NCBI RefSeq assembly: GCF_007859765.1
Contig: NZ_SIHJ01000001.1
Coordinates: forward strand, 372,767 to 436,766
Length of the DNA: 64,000 nucleotides
From: Posidoniimonas corsicana
Lineage (GTDB): Bacteria; Planctomycetota; Planctomycetia; Pirellulales; Lacipirellulaceae
Direction: 5' to 3'
In this document: one piece after another, positions 45,674 through 54,625 of the stretch
Layout of the letters: each line of letters starts with the position of its first letter
Numbering within the stretch: position 1 is the stretch's first letter
Made by a program: the position numbers and the translations under genes
The notes under the pieces: generated by a model
Database searches by the model: none
What the model was told of the DNA's origin: nothing
The model's input: only the letters and a program-made list of their open reading frames with translations

Positions 45674-47596
45674 TTGAGCACCTTCCCCTTGAAGCTCTGG
45701 TCGACGCTGGGTGCGGTCGGAATCGCGGTGTTGGCGTCCACCCCGTCGCTGGCGGCGCCGGCCGCCCAGGACGTGTTCCCCGCCGAGACCGTGTTCTGGC
45801 TGTCGCTCCCGGACACGCCGGCGTTTGACGAGAAGTTCTCCCGCACGCAGATCGGCTTGCTGGCCCAGGACGAAACGCTCAAGCCGTTCGCCGAACACAT
45901 CCGGCGGCAGTCGCTCGACCGGCTGGGCGAGGTCCGCGACACGCTCGGCGTTTCGCTGGACGACGTCATGTCGGCGGCGGGCGGCGAGCTGGCGATCGGC
46001 GTCGCGCACCGTGAAGGGAAGCGGGCCGTCAGCGTGCTGCTGATCGACCCGGACGGCAAGCGGGCCGAAGCGGACGCCCTGATCCGCAAGGTCGACGCCG
46101 CGCTGACCGGACGCGGCGCCAAGAAGAGCACGATGAACCTCGGCGGCGCCGCCGGCACCGTGTACCAGCTGCCCCAGGACGAGGACGCCAAGATCGACCG
46201 CGAGGACCTGGTGCTCTTCGAGTCCGGCGGCCTGATCTGCTTCGTCGAGACGCCCGCCGAGGCCCAGGCGGTCCTGGCCCGCATCGCAGGGCAGGGGGCG
46301 CCCGCGCTGTCGAGCAACCCGGCCTTCGATAAGACGATGCAGCGCTGCGAGCAGGCGTACGACGGCGGCCCCGACGCCCGCTGGTTCCTCGCGCCGTTCA
46401 AGTACGACCTGGCCCGCCGGTCGCGCGAGGCGAAGCCCGCGCTGGCCGACAAGAAGGACACGCTCACCATCCTCCGCGAGCAGGGCTTCGACGCCATCGA
46501 GGGCGTTGGCGGGCACGTGGAGGTGGCGGTTGACGCCGTGAAAGACTTTGTGCACCGCACGGCCGTCTACGCGCCGCCGAAGGCGGGCGCCGAAGGCAAG
46601 CCGGCCAAGGACCGCTACGAGCTCGGCATGCGGATGGCTGAGACCCCGAACGTCGCGACGTTGGACGTTGAGCGGTGGGCGCCGCGCAGCACGGCCAACT
46701 ACAGCACCTTCAGCATCGACATCCAGAACGGCTTCGAGAACCTGGAAAGCGTGTTCGACGCGATGTCGGGCTACGAGGGCGCTTTCCGCTACACGCTGGA
46801 GGGGTTTGAGCGCGACGAGTTTGGCCCCCAGATCAAGGTGCGGGAGCAGATCATCGCGCACCTGGGCGACCGCGTCACCCGGATGGCGGACTACCAGCTG
46901 CCGATCACCACGGACTGCGAGCGGTTCCTGTTTGTCATCGAGGCCACCAACCCGGCCGCGTTGCAGGACCCGATCGACAAGTGGATGGACACCGACGGCG
47001 CCATCCTGCAGGAGGTCCGCGGCGTGAAGTACTGGGAGATCCTCCCAGAGGACGAGACCGCGGTCACCGTGCCGCTGGGCGGCGGGCTCATCAGCCCGAT
47101 CGACTCGGCCGCGTCCGACCCGGCCGAAGAAGAATTCCTCCGCCGCGCCGCGGTGTGCGTTCACAACGGCCACCTGATCATCGCCTCGGACGTGGAGTTC
47201 CTGGAGCAGGCGGTGTTCGGCGTGGACCCCACCGAGTCGCTCGCCGGCAGCTACGACTACCAGGCCGCGATGCGTGAGCTGGGTCAGCTGACCCAGCAGC
47301 CCCGCTGCAGCTTCTCGTTCACCCGCAACGACGAGACCATCCGCCCGACCTACGAGCTGATGCGTGAGGGCCGCCTGCCCGAGGGGCAGACCTTCTTCGC
47401 GCAGCTGCTGAACCGGGTGCTGACCACGCCGGAAGAGCTGGAGAAGTCGATCGTCCGCCGGCAGCGGATTGATGGCAGCCAGCTGCCGTCGTTCGAGCTG
47501 GCGCGGCGGTACTTCGGCCCTTCGGCGCGTGCGGTCACCGCCGAGGACGATGGGTGGTTCATCACCGGCGTGGTGCTGAACAAGGCGGGGCAGTAG
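45674..47596 (+). CDS. Large exported protein of unknown function (planctomycete type)
   Basis: This 640-residue protein begins at TTG 45674, 7 bp after GGAG. A signal peptide ends near SLAA-PA. The rest is a soluble alpha/beta protein with no catalytic motif that I can identify; phrases such as AAGGELAIGVAHREGKRAVSVLL and GLICFVETPAEAQAVL resemble DUF3352-like planctomycete proteins that report a per-item fitness or substrate pattern, but this is weak. It converges with the hydrolase gene with only 5 bp between stops. An antisense open frame of 592 codons overlaps it and is regarded as a GC-bias shadow. Confidence 0.7.
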   Translation: MSTFPLKLWSTLGAVGIAVLASTPSLAAPAAQDVFPAETVFWLSLPDTPAFDEKFSRTQIGLLAQDETLKPFAEHIRRQSLDRLGEVRDTLGVSLDDVMSAAGGELAIGVAHREGKRAVSVLLIDPDGKRAEADALIRKVDAALTGRGAKKSTMNLGGAAGTVYQLPQDEDAKIDREDLVLFESGGLICFVETPAEAQAVLARIAGQGAPALSSNPAFDKTMQRCEQAYDGGPDARWFLAPFKYDLARRSREAKPALADKKDTLTILREQGFDAIEGVGGHVEVAVDAVKDFVHRTAVYAPPKAGAEGKPAKDRYELGMRMAETPNVATLDVERWAPRSTANYSTFSIDIQNGFENLESVFDAMSGYEGAFRYTLEGFERDEFGPQIKVREQIIAHLGDRVTRMADYQLPITTDCERFLFVIEATNPAALQDPIDKWMDTDGAILQEVRGVKYWEILPEDETAVTVPLGGGLISPIDSAASDPAEEEFLRRAAVCVHNGHLIIASDVEFLEQAVFGVDPTESLAGSYDYQAAMRELGQLTQQPRCSFSFTRNDETIRPTYELMREGRLPEGQTFFAQLLNRVLTTPEELEKSIVRRQRIDGSQLPSFELARRYFGPSARAVTAEDDGWFITGVVLNKAGQ

Positions 47597-47601
47597 GCCG
47601 G

Positions 47602-49941
47602 CTAAGGGTGCTCGAGCTTCGCCCAGTAGGGCCGGTTGCGTTCACCACGGGTCCGCGCGTCCTCCAAGAGCACCCGGAGGTCGGGCCCGATGGGGTTCTT
47701 GCGGTCGGTGACGCGGCGGTTGTTGATCTCGATCTCGATCGGCTTGTCGAAGTCCACCAGGTCCGGCGACAGCCAGACGGTGGTCTTGCCGGCCTGGGCG
47801 AACACGCCGAGCTTGTTGTTGGGGTACCGCCGGCCCCGCAGCCGCGCGGCCTTAACGCCGCGCCCGGGCGGCCAGGCGCTGGGGGCGACCATGGACTTCT
47901 CCGGTAGCTCCTGGAACTCGACCCACCAGAAGTAGTTGTCCGACGGACGCATCGAGTGCACCTCGAACTCCTCGGGCGCGTTGGGGCGGGTCTTGCGGCC
48001 CATCCAGTCGAACAGCCGCTGGATCTCGTCGGTGAACGGCTCATGCCCGCGGCCGAGGAACTCGGCGATGGTGGTGTCGATCTTCGGCTTCAGGTACTGG
48101 TCGAACTCGTAGGCGTTCTGCTCGATCTTGTCCCCGTCCAGCTCGCCACACACGAAATACCAGGACAGGTACGACGCGTTGTCGGTGTAAAACTTGATGT
48201 ACTTGTCGGCCGCGGCCAGCACCGGGATGACGCCTGCCCACAGGTCGGGGTGCGCGAGGGAGATGTCCCAGGCCGCCTCGGAGCCGATGTCGTGGCCCGA
48301 TAGGTAGACGCGGTCAGTGTCGATCGACAGGCGGCGGATGGCGTCCCGGTAGGCGGCGAGCACCGCCTGGTGCTCGGTGGTCGTGAAGTCGTACGAGTAC
48401 TTGTGCGGCTCGAGCCAGTCGACCGCCACCGTGATGTACCCGTGCCGCATGGCCTGGCCGCGTCGGAGGCCGTCGGGGCCCGCGCCGCCGGCCCAGTAGT
48501 CCAGCTGCATCTCCGGCGTGAAGCCGGCGCCGTTGAGGGAGAAGATCGTGGGGTACCTACGCAGCGGGTCGTACTCCGGCGGGAGCTGCACCAGGTAGCG
48601 CACGTCCCCCTTGCCCGACCCCATGGGCGTCCGCAGCTCGAACACGCCGGGCTGATCTTCCGCAGGATCGGGCAGCGGTAGCGGGGGTTTGATGAGCTTG
48701 AGCAGTTGGGCCACACGGCGGACGTCGCCGGCCTCGCTGTCGCGGATGTCGATCAGCAGCTTCTCGCGTTCGCCGGCCAGGGGCTCGCGGAGGTACGAAA
48801 CGACCTTCGTCCTAACGTCGAACAGCGACAGCGCCGAGGCCAGGTTGTCGGTCGCCTGGTTGGCGCCTAGCAGCCACCCGCTAATGGCGAGCGCCGCCTT
48901 GCGGTCGGCGTCGAGGGCGTCGCCGTCGGCGAGGTTGAGGAACGCGGTCATGCGCTGCAGCGAGGCGGCGTTCAGCTCCTGGGTGATCTCGGCTTGGATC
49001 TCCTCGGCGACCTGCTTGACGGCGGGCTCGCTGATGGAATCGACAAGCTGGCCCAGCAACTCGTGCGTCCGCGTGACGCGTGCGTCCTGCTCGTCGAGCG
49101 CGACCAGCATCTCGCGCACCCGCTCGAGCGTCTTGCCGTCGACCTCCGAGGCGGGGAAGTTCTCAAGTAGCGCCCGCACGAGCTGGTGCTGCCCGGCGGC
49201 CTGGCGTAGTTCGATCTCGTCCAGGACCGCCTTGGCGCCGAGCCGCCGGAGCTGCCGGAGCTCGTCACGCAGGTCCTCGAGCTGAGGGAAGTCTTCGAGC
49301 ACGCCCTCCAGCTCTCGCCGGGCGTCGATGTACCGCTCGGCTTGCAGGTAGAGCCGGACGATCTGCAGCCGGGCGTCGGGGTTGTTCTCGGGGACCGCGT
49401 TCTGCAGGATGCTGCTGAGGGTCTCGCGGGGGATGCTGCTGGTCGCCAGCCGCTGGTCCCAGACGTAGCTCCGCGGTTCGGCGTTCAGGCCACGCACGCG
49501 GGTGTAGGTGGGCGTCACCTCGGTCACGCCCTGCACGACCGCGATCGACCCGCCGGCGGCCTGCATCTCGTAGATCCGGCGGCCGAACTCGTCGAACGGC
49601 GTGACCCGCAGCTGGCGGCCGACCGCCCCGACCATGCCGCCGTGCTCGGCGTGGTCCTGCCAGACGTCGATCACGATTGGCTTCTCACGCTGCGCGTCGA
49701 GGATCTCGCGCACGCGGAACTTGTTGACGAACGTGCGGCGGAGCCCGTCGTCGATGATCAGGATCGGCGTGACCTTGACCTCGCCCGCCGACGGGGAGGG
49801 CCGGGTTGGGTCGTCTGCTACGCCCGAAGTCTGGCCGATGTCGCCGGTGAGGGTCCGACCATCGTTCATCTGGATAGTAGCGGACCGGGCCGTGGCGGCG
49901 GCCAGGGCGAGGCAGAGCGTCAACGAGAAGCAGCGGAGCAC
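47602..49941 (-). CDS. Exported helical-repeat protein with C-terminal alpha/beta hydrolase domain (Asp at the nucleophile position)
   Basis: GTG 49941 is preferred as start: AGGA lies 8 bp upstream and a signal peptide follows at once (LRCFSLTLCLALAAATARSA). An in-frame TTG at 49992 has neither. The protein has 779 residues. The first part has a short beta segment (IQMNDGRTLTGDIG), then a long helical region with TPR-like spacing. The last 350 residues are a prolyl-oligopeptidase-like hydrolase: YPTIFSLNGAGFT, then the elbow YLSGHDIGSEAAWD, where Asp551 stands where Ser is expected. A late His is in GRGHEPF. It may use Asp as nucleophile or be inactive. Confidence 0.78.
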   Translation of the reverse strand: MLRCFSLTLCLALAAATARSATIQMNDGRTLTGDIGQTSGVADDPTRPSPSAGEVKVTPILIIDDGLRRTFVNKFRVREILDAQREKPIVIDVWQDHAEHGGMVGAVGRQLRVTPFDEFGRRIYEMQAAGGSIAVVQGVTEVTPTYTRVRGLNAEPRSYVWDQRLATSSIPRETLSSILQNAVPENNPDARLQIVRLYLQAERYIDARRELEGVLEDFPQLEDLRDELRQLRRLGAKAVLDEIELRQAAGQHQLVRALLENFPASEVDGKTLERVREMLVALDEQDARVTRTHELLGQLVDSISEPAVKQVAEEIQAEITQELNAASLQRMTAFLNLADGDALDADRKAALAISGWLLGANQATDNLASALSLFDVRTKVVSYLREPLAGEREKLLIDIRDSEAGDVRRVAQLLKLIKPPLPLPDPAEDQPGVFELRTPMGSGKGDVRYLVQLPPEYDPLRRYPTIFSLNGAGFTPEMQLDYWAGGAGPDGLRRGQAMRHGYITVAVDWLEPHKYSYDFTTTEHQAVLAAYRDAIRRLSIDTDRVYLSGHDIGSEAAWDISLAHPDLWAGVIPVLAAADKYIKFYTDNASYLSWYFVCGELDGDKIEQNAYEFDQYLKPKIDTTIAEFLGRGHEPFTDEIQRLFDWMGRKTRPNAPEEFEVHSMRPSDNYFWWVEFQELPEKSMVAPSAWPPGRGVKAARLRGRRYPNNKLGVFAQAGKTTVWLSPDLVDFDKPIEIEINNRRVTDRKNPIGPDLRVLLEDARTRGERNRPYWAKLEHP

Positions 49942-50055
49942 GGCAAGATTCCTGGGGTTACCCCATTCTCGCTTGGCTCCGGGCGGGGTCAAACGAACAG
50001 GGCGATGCCCGTCCGATTCGTCGCCGGTGGCGCCGGTTATTGCGGCTGGGAGGGC

Positions 50056-52515
50056 CTAGTCCCGCTGGACGACCTCGTCGCCATCACGGGTGGCGAGCGC
50101 CCGCAAGATGTTGATGTCCAGATCCTCCTGCAGGAACTGGACGCTGCCGTCGGTCATCAGGAAGCTGGCGCCTCCGGGGTGCTCGCTGGCGAACTCCAGG
50201 TCGTTGAGGGGGAGCTTTCGCTCGCCGGGGGCGCCGTGGTGGATGAGGGCGTAGCCGAACGAATCGCGTGTGGCGTTGATTGGGTAGACCACGTTGCGAG
50301 AAGACCCCATGCAAATGCGGCTGTAGTTTCCCCCGCTGCCGGCCCAGTTCGCGCCGTGCAGCCAGTGGTGGAAAATGTAGGTCCGCTCGCCCACCGCCAG
50401 CGTGTGGGAGGTCCCATCGGTAATGCGTGAGATCTTCACCCGGCTCTCCGGGTACATCACACCGTTCTGCATGATGTCGCCGCAGGTCGCCTCGCCCGCG
50501 GTCCAGGCGCCGACATCCCCGGCGGCGCCGGCGATTGCATCGTAGTGGGAGGTGACGTTGCTACCGTCTAGCGTTGGCTGGCTTGGGCAGCGGAATACGT
50601 TGAGCTCCATTTCACGTGGACCAGTGTTACGCATCCCGCCATAGTCGGACGCACGCTTGTCCTCGACGGCAGAAATCGATTCGAAAAGGGGCTCCTGCTC
50701 AAGGTAGGGCAGCACCAGCACGCGCCACGGGGCGCCGATGTCCTGACTCCGGCTTGGCAGGAGCGTCCCCGGCGGCAGGCTGCCCCGCTGGTCATGGTGG
50801 AGCAGCAGCGCGAGTCCTTGCTGCTTCAGGTTGTTCTTGCAGGTGCTCCTCCTGGCCGCTTCGCGGGCCATCTGGACCGCCGGCAAGAGCAACGCGATCA
50901 AGACCGAAATGATGGCGATCACCACCAGCAGCTCCACGAGTGTGAAACCACGGCTCATCGGCGGGCTCGATCCCTTCATACGCCGCCGGCGACCGACGAG
51001 CGGAGCGGCCGCCAACGCGGCGAGCACTGCCGAGCCTGGCTCGGGAACAGCAATCAGGCCGAGCCGCACGGCCGCGTACTCGGCGGCGGGGCTGGGCAGC
51101 TTGGCGACAAACAGATCGATGTCCCCGAAGTCTAAGTGGCCGTTGGCGTTGGTGTCGCCGGTGTAGTCGGCCGAGAAGCCTATCGGATAGCCGTCGAGGT
51201 CGTAGTTAAAGTATGCGTCCCGGTTGCGGAGGGCCAGCACGAACAGATCGACATCATCTTTGTCGAACGAGCCGTCGAAGTTCATGTCGCCGGTCTCGGC
51301 GATGACCATGCTCATGCTGGTGGTGCTGTACTGCGGCGCGGCAAACATGTCGAACGGCAGCAGGCCGTCGATGTCGACCTGGTCAAACTGCTTCTCGACC
51401 ATCAGGTCGCCCGCGCTGATCAGCTCGAACTCTTCGCCGGGGACCGGCGCCTTAAGCTGCGAGAAATCAACCATCAGCGAGCCGCCCAGCTCAACCTGCC
51501 CGGCGACGTCCAGGTGGTCGATCTCGCCCGGCGTGTTCTCGAAGACGTCCATGTGCAGTTCCCCGCCGGTGGACTGCTGGTAGTCGCCTTGGATCTGGAA
51601 CTCGCCGATGCCGGTCCGCACATCGCCCGGGCTCACCAAGCCGCCGCTGGCGACGCTGACGAGACCAGTAATCTCGCCGTTTCCGAGGAACTCCGAGGCG
51701 ATGTTCACGGTGGCCGCGCCGGTCACTAGCTGGCCGCCCCGCATGCGGACAGCGCCGCCGGGGCGGAGGTTGAGCTCGCTCGTCACGACGCGCCCTTGAT
51801 TGATGTCCAGTACGCCGTTCGACATGACGTTGATCGCACGAGACGAGGACAGCGTCGCGGCGGACGAGTCGACCCGCAGCGTCATGACACGCGGGCCGTC
51901 ACCCTCGATGAACAGTTCGTGGACGAATGCGGACGCCTGGCCGCCGGCGGGGGAGCCAACCTGGACAACCTGGTTCTCGGCGCCTGGGATGTTGGTCAGG
52001 CGGATGAGGTCCGTTGAGGTCGGAGTCAGCCCATTGGTCCAGTTCTCGCCGACAAACCAGTTCACCACCGATTGGGGTGACTGCAACGCGACATCCCCGT
52101 TCGGCGCGACAAACTGCACCCGGAATTCGTTGGAGTCGTAGACCAACTGTGCCGCCACGTCAGGAGGAGGTGGCGAGGTGAACAGGTACGAGGCAAACTG
52201 CCCGTCGATCCCGCCACCTCCAAGAATCAGCGTCACCTCATCGCCCAGGGCTGGCTGGTAACCGTTGATGAAGTTCAGGTCCAGGCGGCCATCCAGGTTC
52301 ACCGGACCGCCTACCAGGTACTGGTCGTGCTCCTGGCCGGGGACCAACCCGCCGATGTCGGCGAATAGAACGTCCTCGGGCGCTTGGAACAAAAACGACG
52401 ACGTAATAATCTCCGGCACCCCCGGCGTTTGGGCGTACGACACGCCGGTAGCCAGCAGGGCGGCCAGGGCCGCGATGGCTCTCACGCAGGCGGATAAGGG
52501 GCGGAGTAGAAGCAT
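50056..52515 (-). CDS. In-frame fusion of a dockerin/PEP-CTERM protein with a DUF1559 pilin-like protein
   Basis: From ATG 52515 the frame stays open for 819 residues. Residues 1-512 form a complete PEP-CTERM protein: signal peptide (AALAALLATGVSYA), a beta-rich passenger with repeated RGGQ/NGVLD-type segments, dockerin-like motifs (GDMNFDGSFDKDDVDLF, GDTNANGHLDFGDIDLF), then VPEPGSAV, a hydrophobic helix and GRRRR. With no stop codon it runs into residue 513 (Met at 50979) and [15 protein letters not shown] (Met520), a prepilin segment. A full DUF1559 domain follows, with H-X9-DG (HPGGASFLMTDG). Two genes could have merged by loss of a stop, or the second may start independently at 50979 or 50958. 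Confidence 0.8.
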   Translation of the reverse strand: MLLLRPLSACVRAIAALAALLATGVSYAQTPGVPEIITSSFLFQAPEDVLFADIGGLVPGQEHDQYLVGGPVNLDGRLDLNFINGYQPALGDEVTLILGGGGIDGQFASYLFTSPPPPDVAAQLVYDSNEFRVQFVAPNGDVALQSPQSVVNWFVGENWTNGLTPTSTDLIRLTNIPGAENQVVQVGSPAGGQASAFVHELFIEGDGPRVMTLRVDSSAATLSSSRAINVMSNGVLDINQGRVVTSELNLRPGGAVRMRGGQLVTGAATVNIASEFLGNGEITGLVSVASGGLVSPGDVRTGIGEFQIQGDYQQSTGGELHMDVFENTPGEIDHLDVAGQVELGGSLMVDFSQLKAPVPGEEFELISAGDLMVEKQFDQVDIDGLLPFDMFAAPQYSTTSMSMVIAETGDMNFDGSFDKDDVDLFVLALRNRDAYFNYDLDGYPIGFSADYTGDTNANGHLDFGDIDLFVAKLPSPAAEYAAVRLGLIAVPEPGSAVLAALAAAPLVGRRRRMKGSSPPMSRGFTLVELLVVIAIISVLIALLLPAVQMAREAARRSTCKNNLKQQGLALLLHHDQRGSLPPGTLLPSRSQDIGAPWRVLVLPYLEQEPLFESISAVEDKRASDYGGMRNTGPREMELNVFRCPSQPTLDGSNVTSHYDAIAGAAGDVGAWTAGEATCGDIMQNGVMYPESRVKISRITDGTSHTLAVGERTYIFHHWLHGANWAGSGGNYSRICMGSSRNVVYPINATRDSFGYALIHHGAPGERKLPLNDLEFASEHPGGASFLMTDGSVQFLQEDLDINILRALATRDGDEVVQRD

Positions 52516-52788
52516 GGGAGGCTGAGAGGCGGTTACCCGGGGCCAGGGACCGCCTCTCAGTATAACCCGGCGGCGCATCTGCGCACCGACAGGGGGCCTC
52601 CAAAGGTCAGGTCGTGGCTGGCTGTGTCGACGATCCATCGGGATTCCTGGCGGTTTGCCCCTCAACCAGCCCATCAACAAACGGACACGGACCCCGCCAT
52701 ACTTTCTGGAGGAATCTCAGGTTTCGGCCTAGAATGGGCGGATCCGGTGCTTTCTTGGTTCACGAATCCCCCCTGGTGTCGACACCCG

Positions 52789-53799
52789 ATGTGCTGGCGG
52801 CCCGTACTGCTGCTGTTGTGCTGCCTCCCTTGGGGACCGGTACGCGCACAAGCAGCGCCTGCCCAGTTCTGGCTGTCGCTCGATGATTCGTCCCCAACGG
52901 GCCCGGGGGTCGCCAGCGGGTACGCGGTTGACGGCACACCGCTCCGGGTGCACGTGTGGGGCCGCCCCCAGACAGCCGGAAGCACGCAGCTGACCAACTT
53001 CTCGCTGAACATCGTCTCGGCGTCGACAGGGTTCGACGTGGATGCCGCGTCGATTGAGGTCTACAACCCGGTGTTGACCACGACTCGATCACGCTTCGAG
53101 TATGTCAGCGACTCGTCGGAGGGACTGGTGGACGTCGATGCCAACCTTCCCGTAGCGTTCAATCGCGGGGTCGCTGGGCTGCAGGGTTTCACGATCGACT
53201 CGGCCACCGCCGATGGGTTCGGTGGGAGTTGCGACGCCAAGGACGACTACTGCGACGACTCGTCGGGTGTCGAGTCCTGGCTCATCGCGTCGTTCTCGCT
53301 GATTCCCAATACAGCGATTGGAGCGGCGGACCTGTACCTACAGGTCGGCCTTAATGGGATGAACCATTCGGGCGAGTTGCCCGCGGACATGGAGGTGACC
53401 TTCGGCGTCGATTCGGTCGGGCCGGCGCCGCCTGCCTACGACCCGTCGTTCGACCTGCAGCAGACGCACGCCGACGATGACGCCGACGCGTCATTGATGT
53501 ACCTCATGCCAGGCGACTACGACACCGACGGCGACGTCGACACCGACGATTACACTGAATGGCGCACCAGCTACGGGGGCGCCAACTACGCTGCGGACGG
53601 CAACTCCGACCGGGCGATCAACGCCGCCGATTACACGGTTTGGCGGGACCACCTGCCACCGCCGCCCGCGCCGGTTGCCTCGGCAAACGCCGCTCCCGAG
53701 CCGGGCGCGGCCTTAATCGCGGCAGAATTGCTGATGCTGTATGGTGTTAGTCGGAAGCGAGCGCCGCGTCGGCTTCCTGCTTCCAATGTGACCGGATGA
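52789..53799 (+). CDS. Secreted PEP-CTERM protein with dockerin-like repeats
   Basis: ATG 52789 is chosen as start because a signal peptide follows directly (MCWRPVLLLLCCLPWGPVRA); the frame is open to 52624 without signal character. The protein has 336 residues: a beta-rich domain, dockerin-like repeats (GDYDTDGDVDTDDYTEWR, then NSDRAINAADYTVWRD), and a PEP-CTERM tail (APEPG, helix, SRKRAPRR). The mature domain resembles cohesin or adhesin-type sandwiches in layout, but no decisive residue is visible. It is divergent from the fusion gene and its last 53 bp overlap the end of the sigma-factor gene on the other strand. Confidence 0.75.
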   Translation: MCWRPVLLLLCCLPWGPVRAQAAPAQFWLSLDDSSPTGPGVASGYAVDGTPLRVHVWGRPQTAGSTQLTNFSLNIVSASTGFDVDAASIEVYNPVLTTTRSRFEYVSDSSEGLVDVDANLPVAFNRGVAGLQGFTIDSATADGFGGSCDAKDDYCDDSSGVESWLIASFSLIPNTAIGAADLYLQVGLNGMNHSGELPADMEVTFGVDSVGPAPPAYDPSFDLQQTHADDDADASLMYLMPGDYDTDGDVDTDDYTEWRTSYGGANYAADGNSDRAINAADYTVWRDHLPPPPAPVASANAAPEPGAALIAAELLMLYGVSRKRAPRRLPASNVTG

Positions 53800-54379
53800 G
53801 GCCCGTCTTCCGTTCGACCGTCCTCGGTGCGACCCCAAGCTGAGTGGCGATCTCGCTGGTGGTGTACCCGGCCAGCTTGTGCTTAGCGATCTCCTGCAGG
53901 ATCGGCTCCGGCAGAAGATTGATCAGCCGATTGCACTCCTCGCTCAGCGCGACGATCGACGCGGGAGAAAGATCGTCCTCGACGAAGTCGATCTGCCGCG
54001 GCTCTCCGTCCCGCCCGGCGCCGCCGGCTTCGGACGCCGCCACTACCCGACCGCCGCCCCGCTTGGCCGCCATCTGCCGCTTGCGCTGGTTGATCGCCTT
54101 GCGGGCGGTGATTTTGGCGAGCAGGGGCCACAGCCCGTCGCGGTCCCGAAGGTCCGGGAACTCGCCCTGCTGGACTCCGTCGAAGAAGCTCTTCAGAGCG
54201 CTGAGCGCGACGTCTTCCTCGTCCTCGGCACCGCGTGGGCTGGCGCCGAGCGTCTGCCGAGCCAGCCCCACCAATCGGGCGAAATACCGCTGCCACAATG
54301 CGTGCTGCGCAACCGAGTCCTCGCCGTCCTTCAGGTCGGCGATCATGCAGGTGATTGATCGATCGGACGGGCCGGGCAT
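53747..54379 (-). CDS. ECF-like RNA polymerase sigma factor (planctomycete type)
   Basis: This 210-residue protein starts at ATG 54379 (ATG 54346 is an alternative). Region 2 appears as WQRYFARLVGLARQTLG and DEEDVALSALKSFFDG; the linker is acidic; region 4 has a helix-turn-helix (AGYTTSEIATQLGVAPRTVERK). This is the ECF-like sigma-70 arrangement abundant in planctomycetes. No anti-sigma gene is adjacent. Its 3' end overlaps the PEP-CTERM gene by 53 bp tail to tail, and its start faces the metal-efflux operon 246 bp away, so control of that operon is possible but unproven. Confidence 0.85.
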   Translation of the reverse strand: MPGPSDRSITCMIADLKDGEDSVAQHALWQRYFARLVGLARQTLGASPRGAEDEEDVALSALKSFFDGVQQGEFPDLRDRDGLWPLLAKITARKAINQRKRQMAAKRGGGRVVAASEAGGAGRDGEPRQIDFVEDDLSPASIVALSEECNRLINLLPEPILQEIAKHKLAGYTTSEIATQLGVAPRTVERKTGLIRSHWKQEADAALASD

Positions 54380-54625
54380 GGTGCTAGCGGTGGCGGTGCT
54401 GGCGGCAGAGGTCGCGAGAACGACAGCATACGCCTACCCGAAGCGCCCGTCAAAGAGGAGCCCCAGCGGCAGGCGTTGGCGTGTTCGGGCTGCGGTTTCT
54501 TGCAGTTGGTCGGTGTTCCAATGGGCTTGATATTGGGCAAGACGGACGGGAGACGCCGGGCGCTTGCCGGTTTGCTGATGCTGACGGTCGTAGGGGGTCG
54601 ATCTCGAGCCGATAAGGGGGACCTC

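Noticed and set aside
45395-47173. Long antisense open frame of 592 codons
   Set aside because: It lies opposite the secreted-protein gene 45674-47596, has no domain, and its Arg/Val/Leu/Ala-rich composition is what high third-position GC on the coding strand produces.
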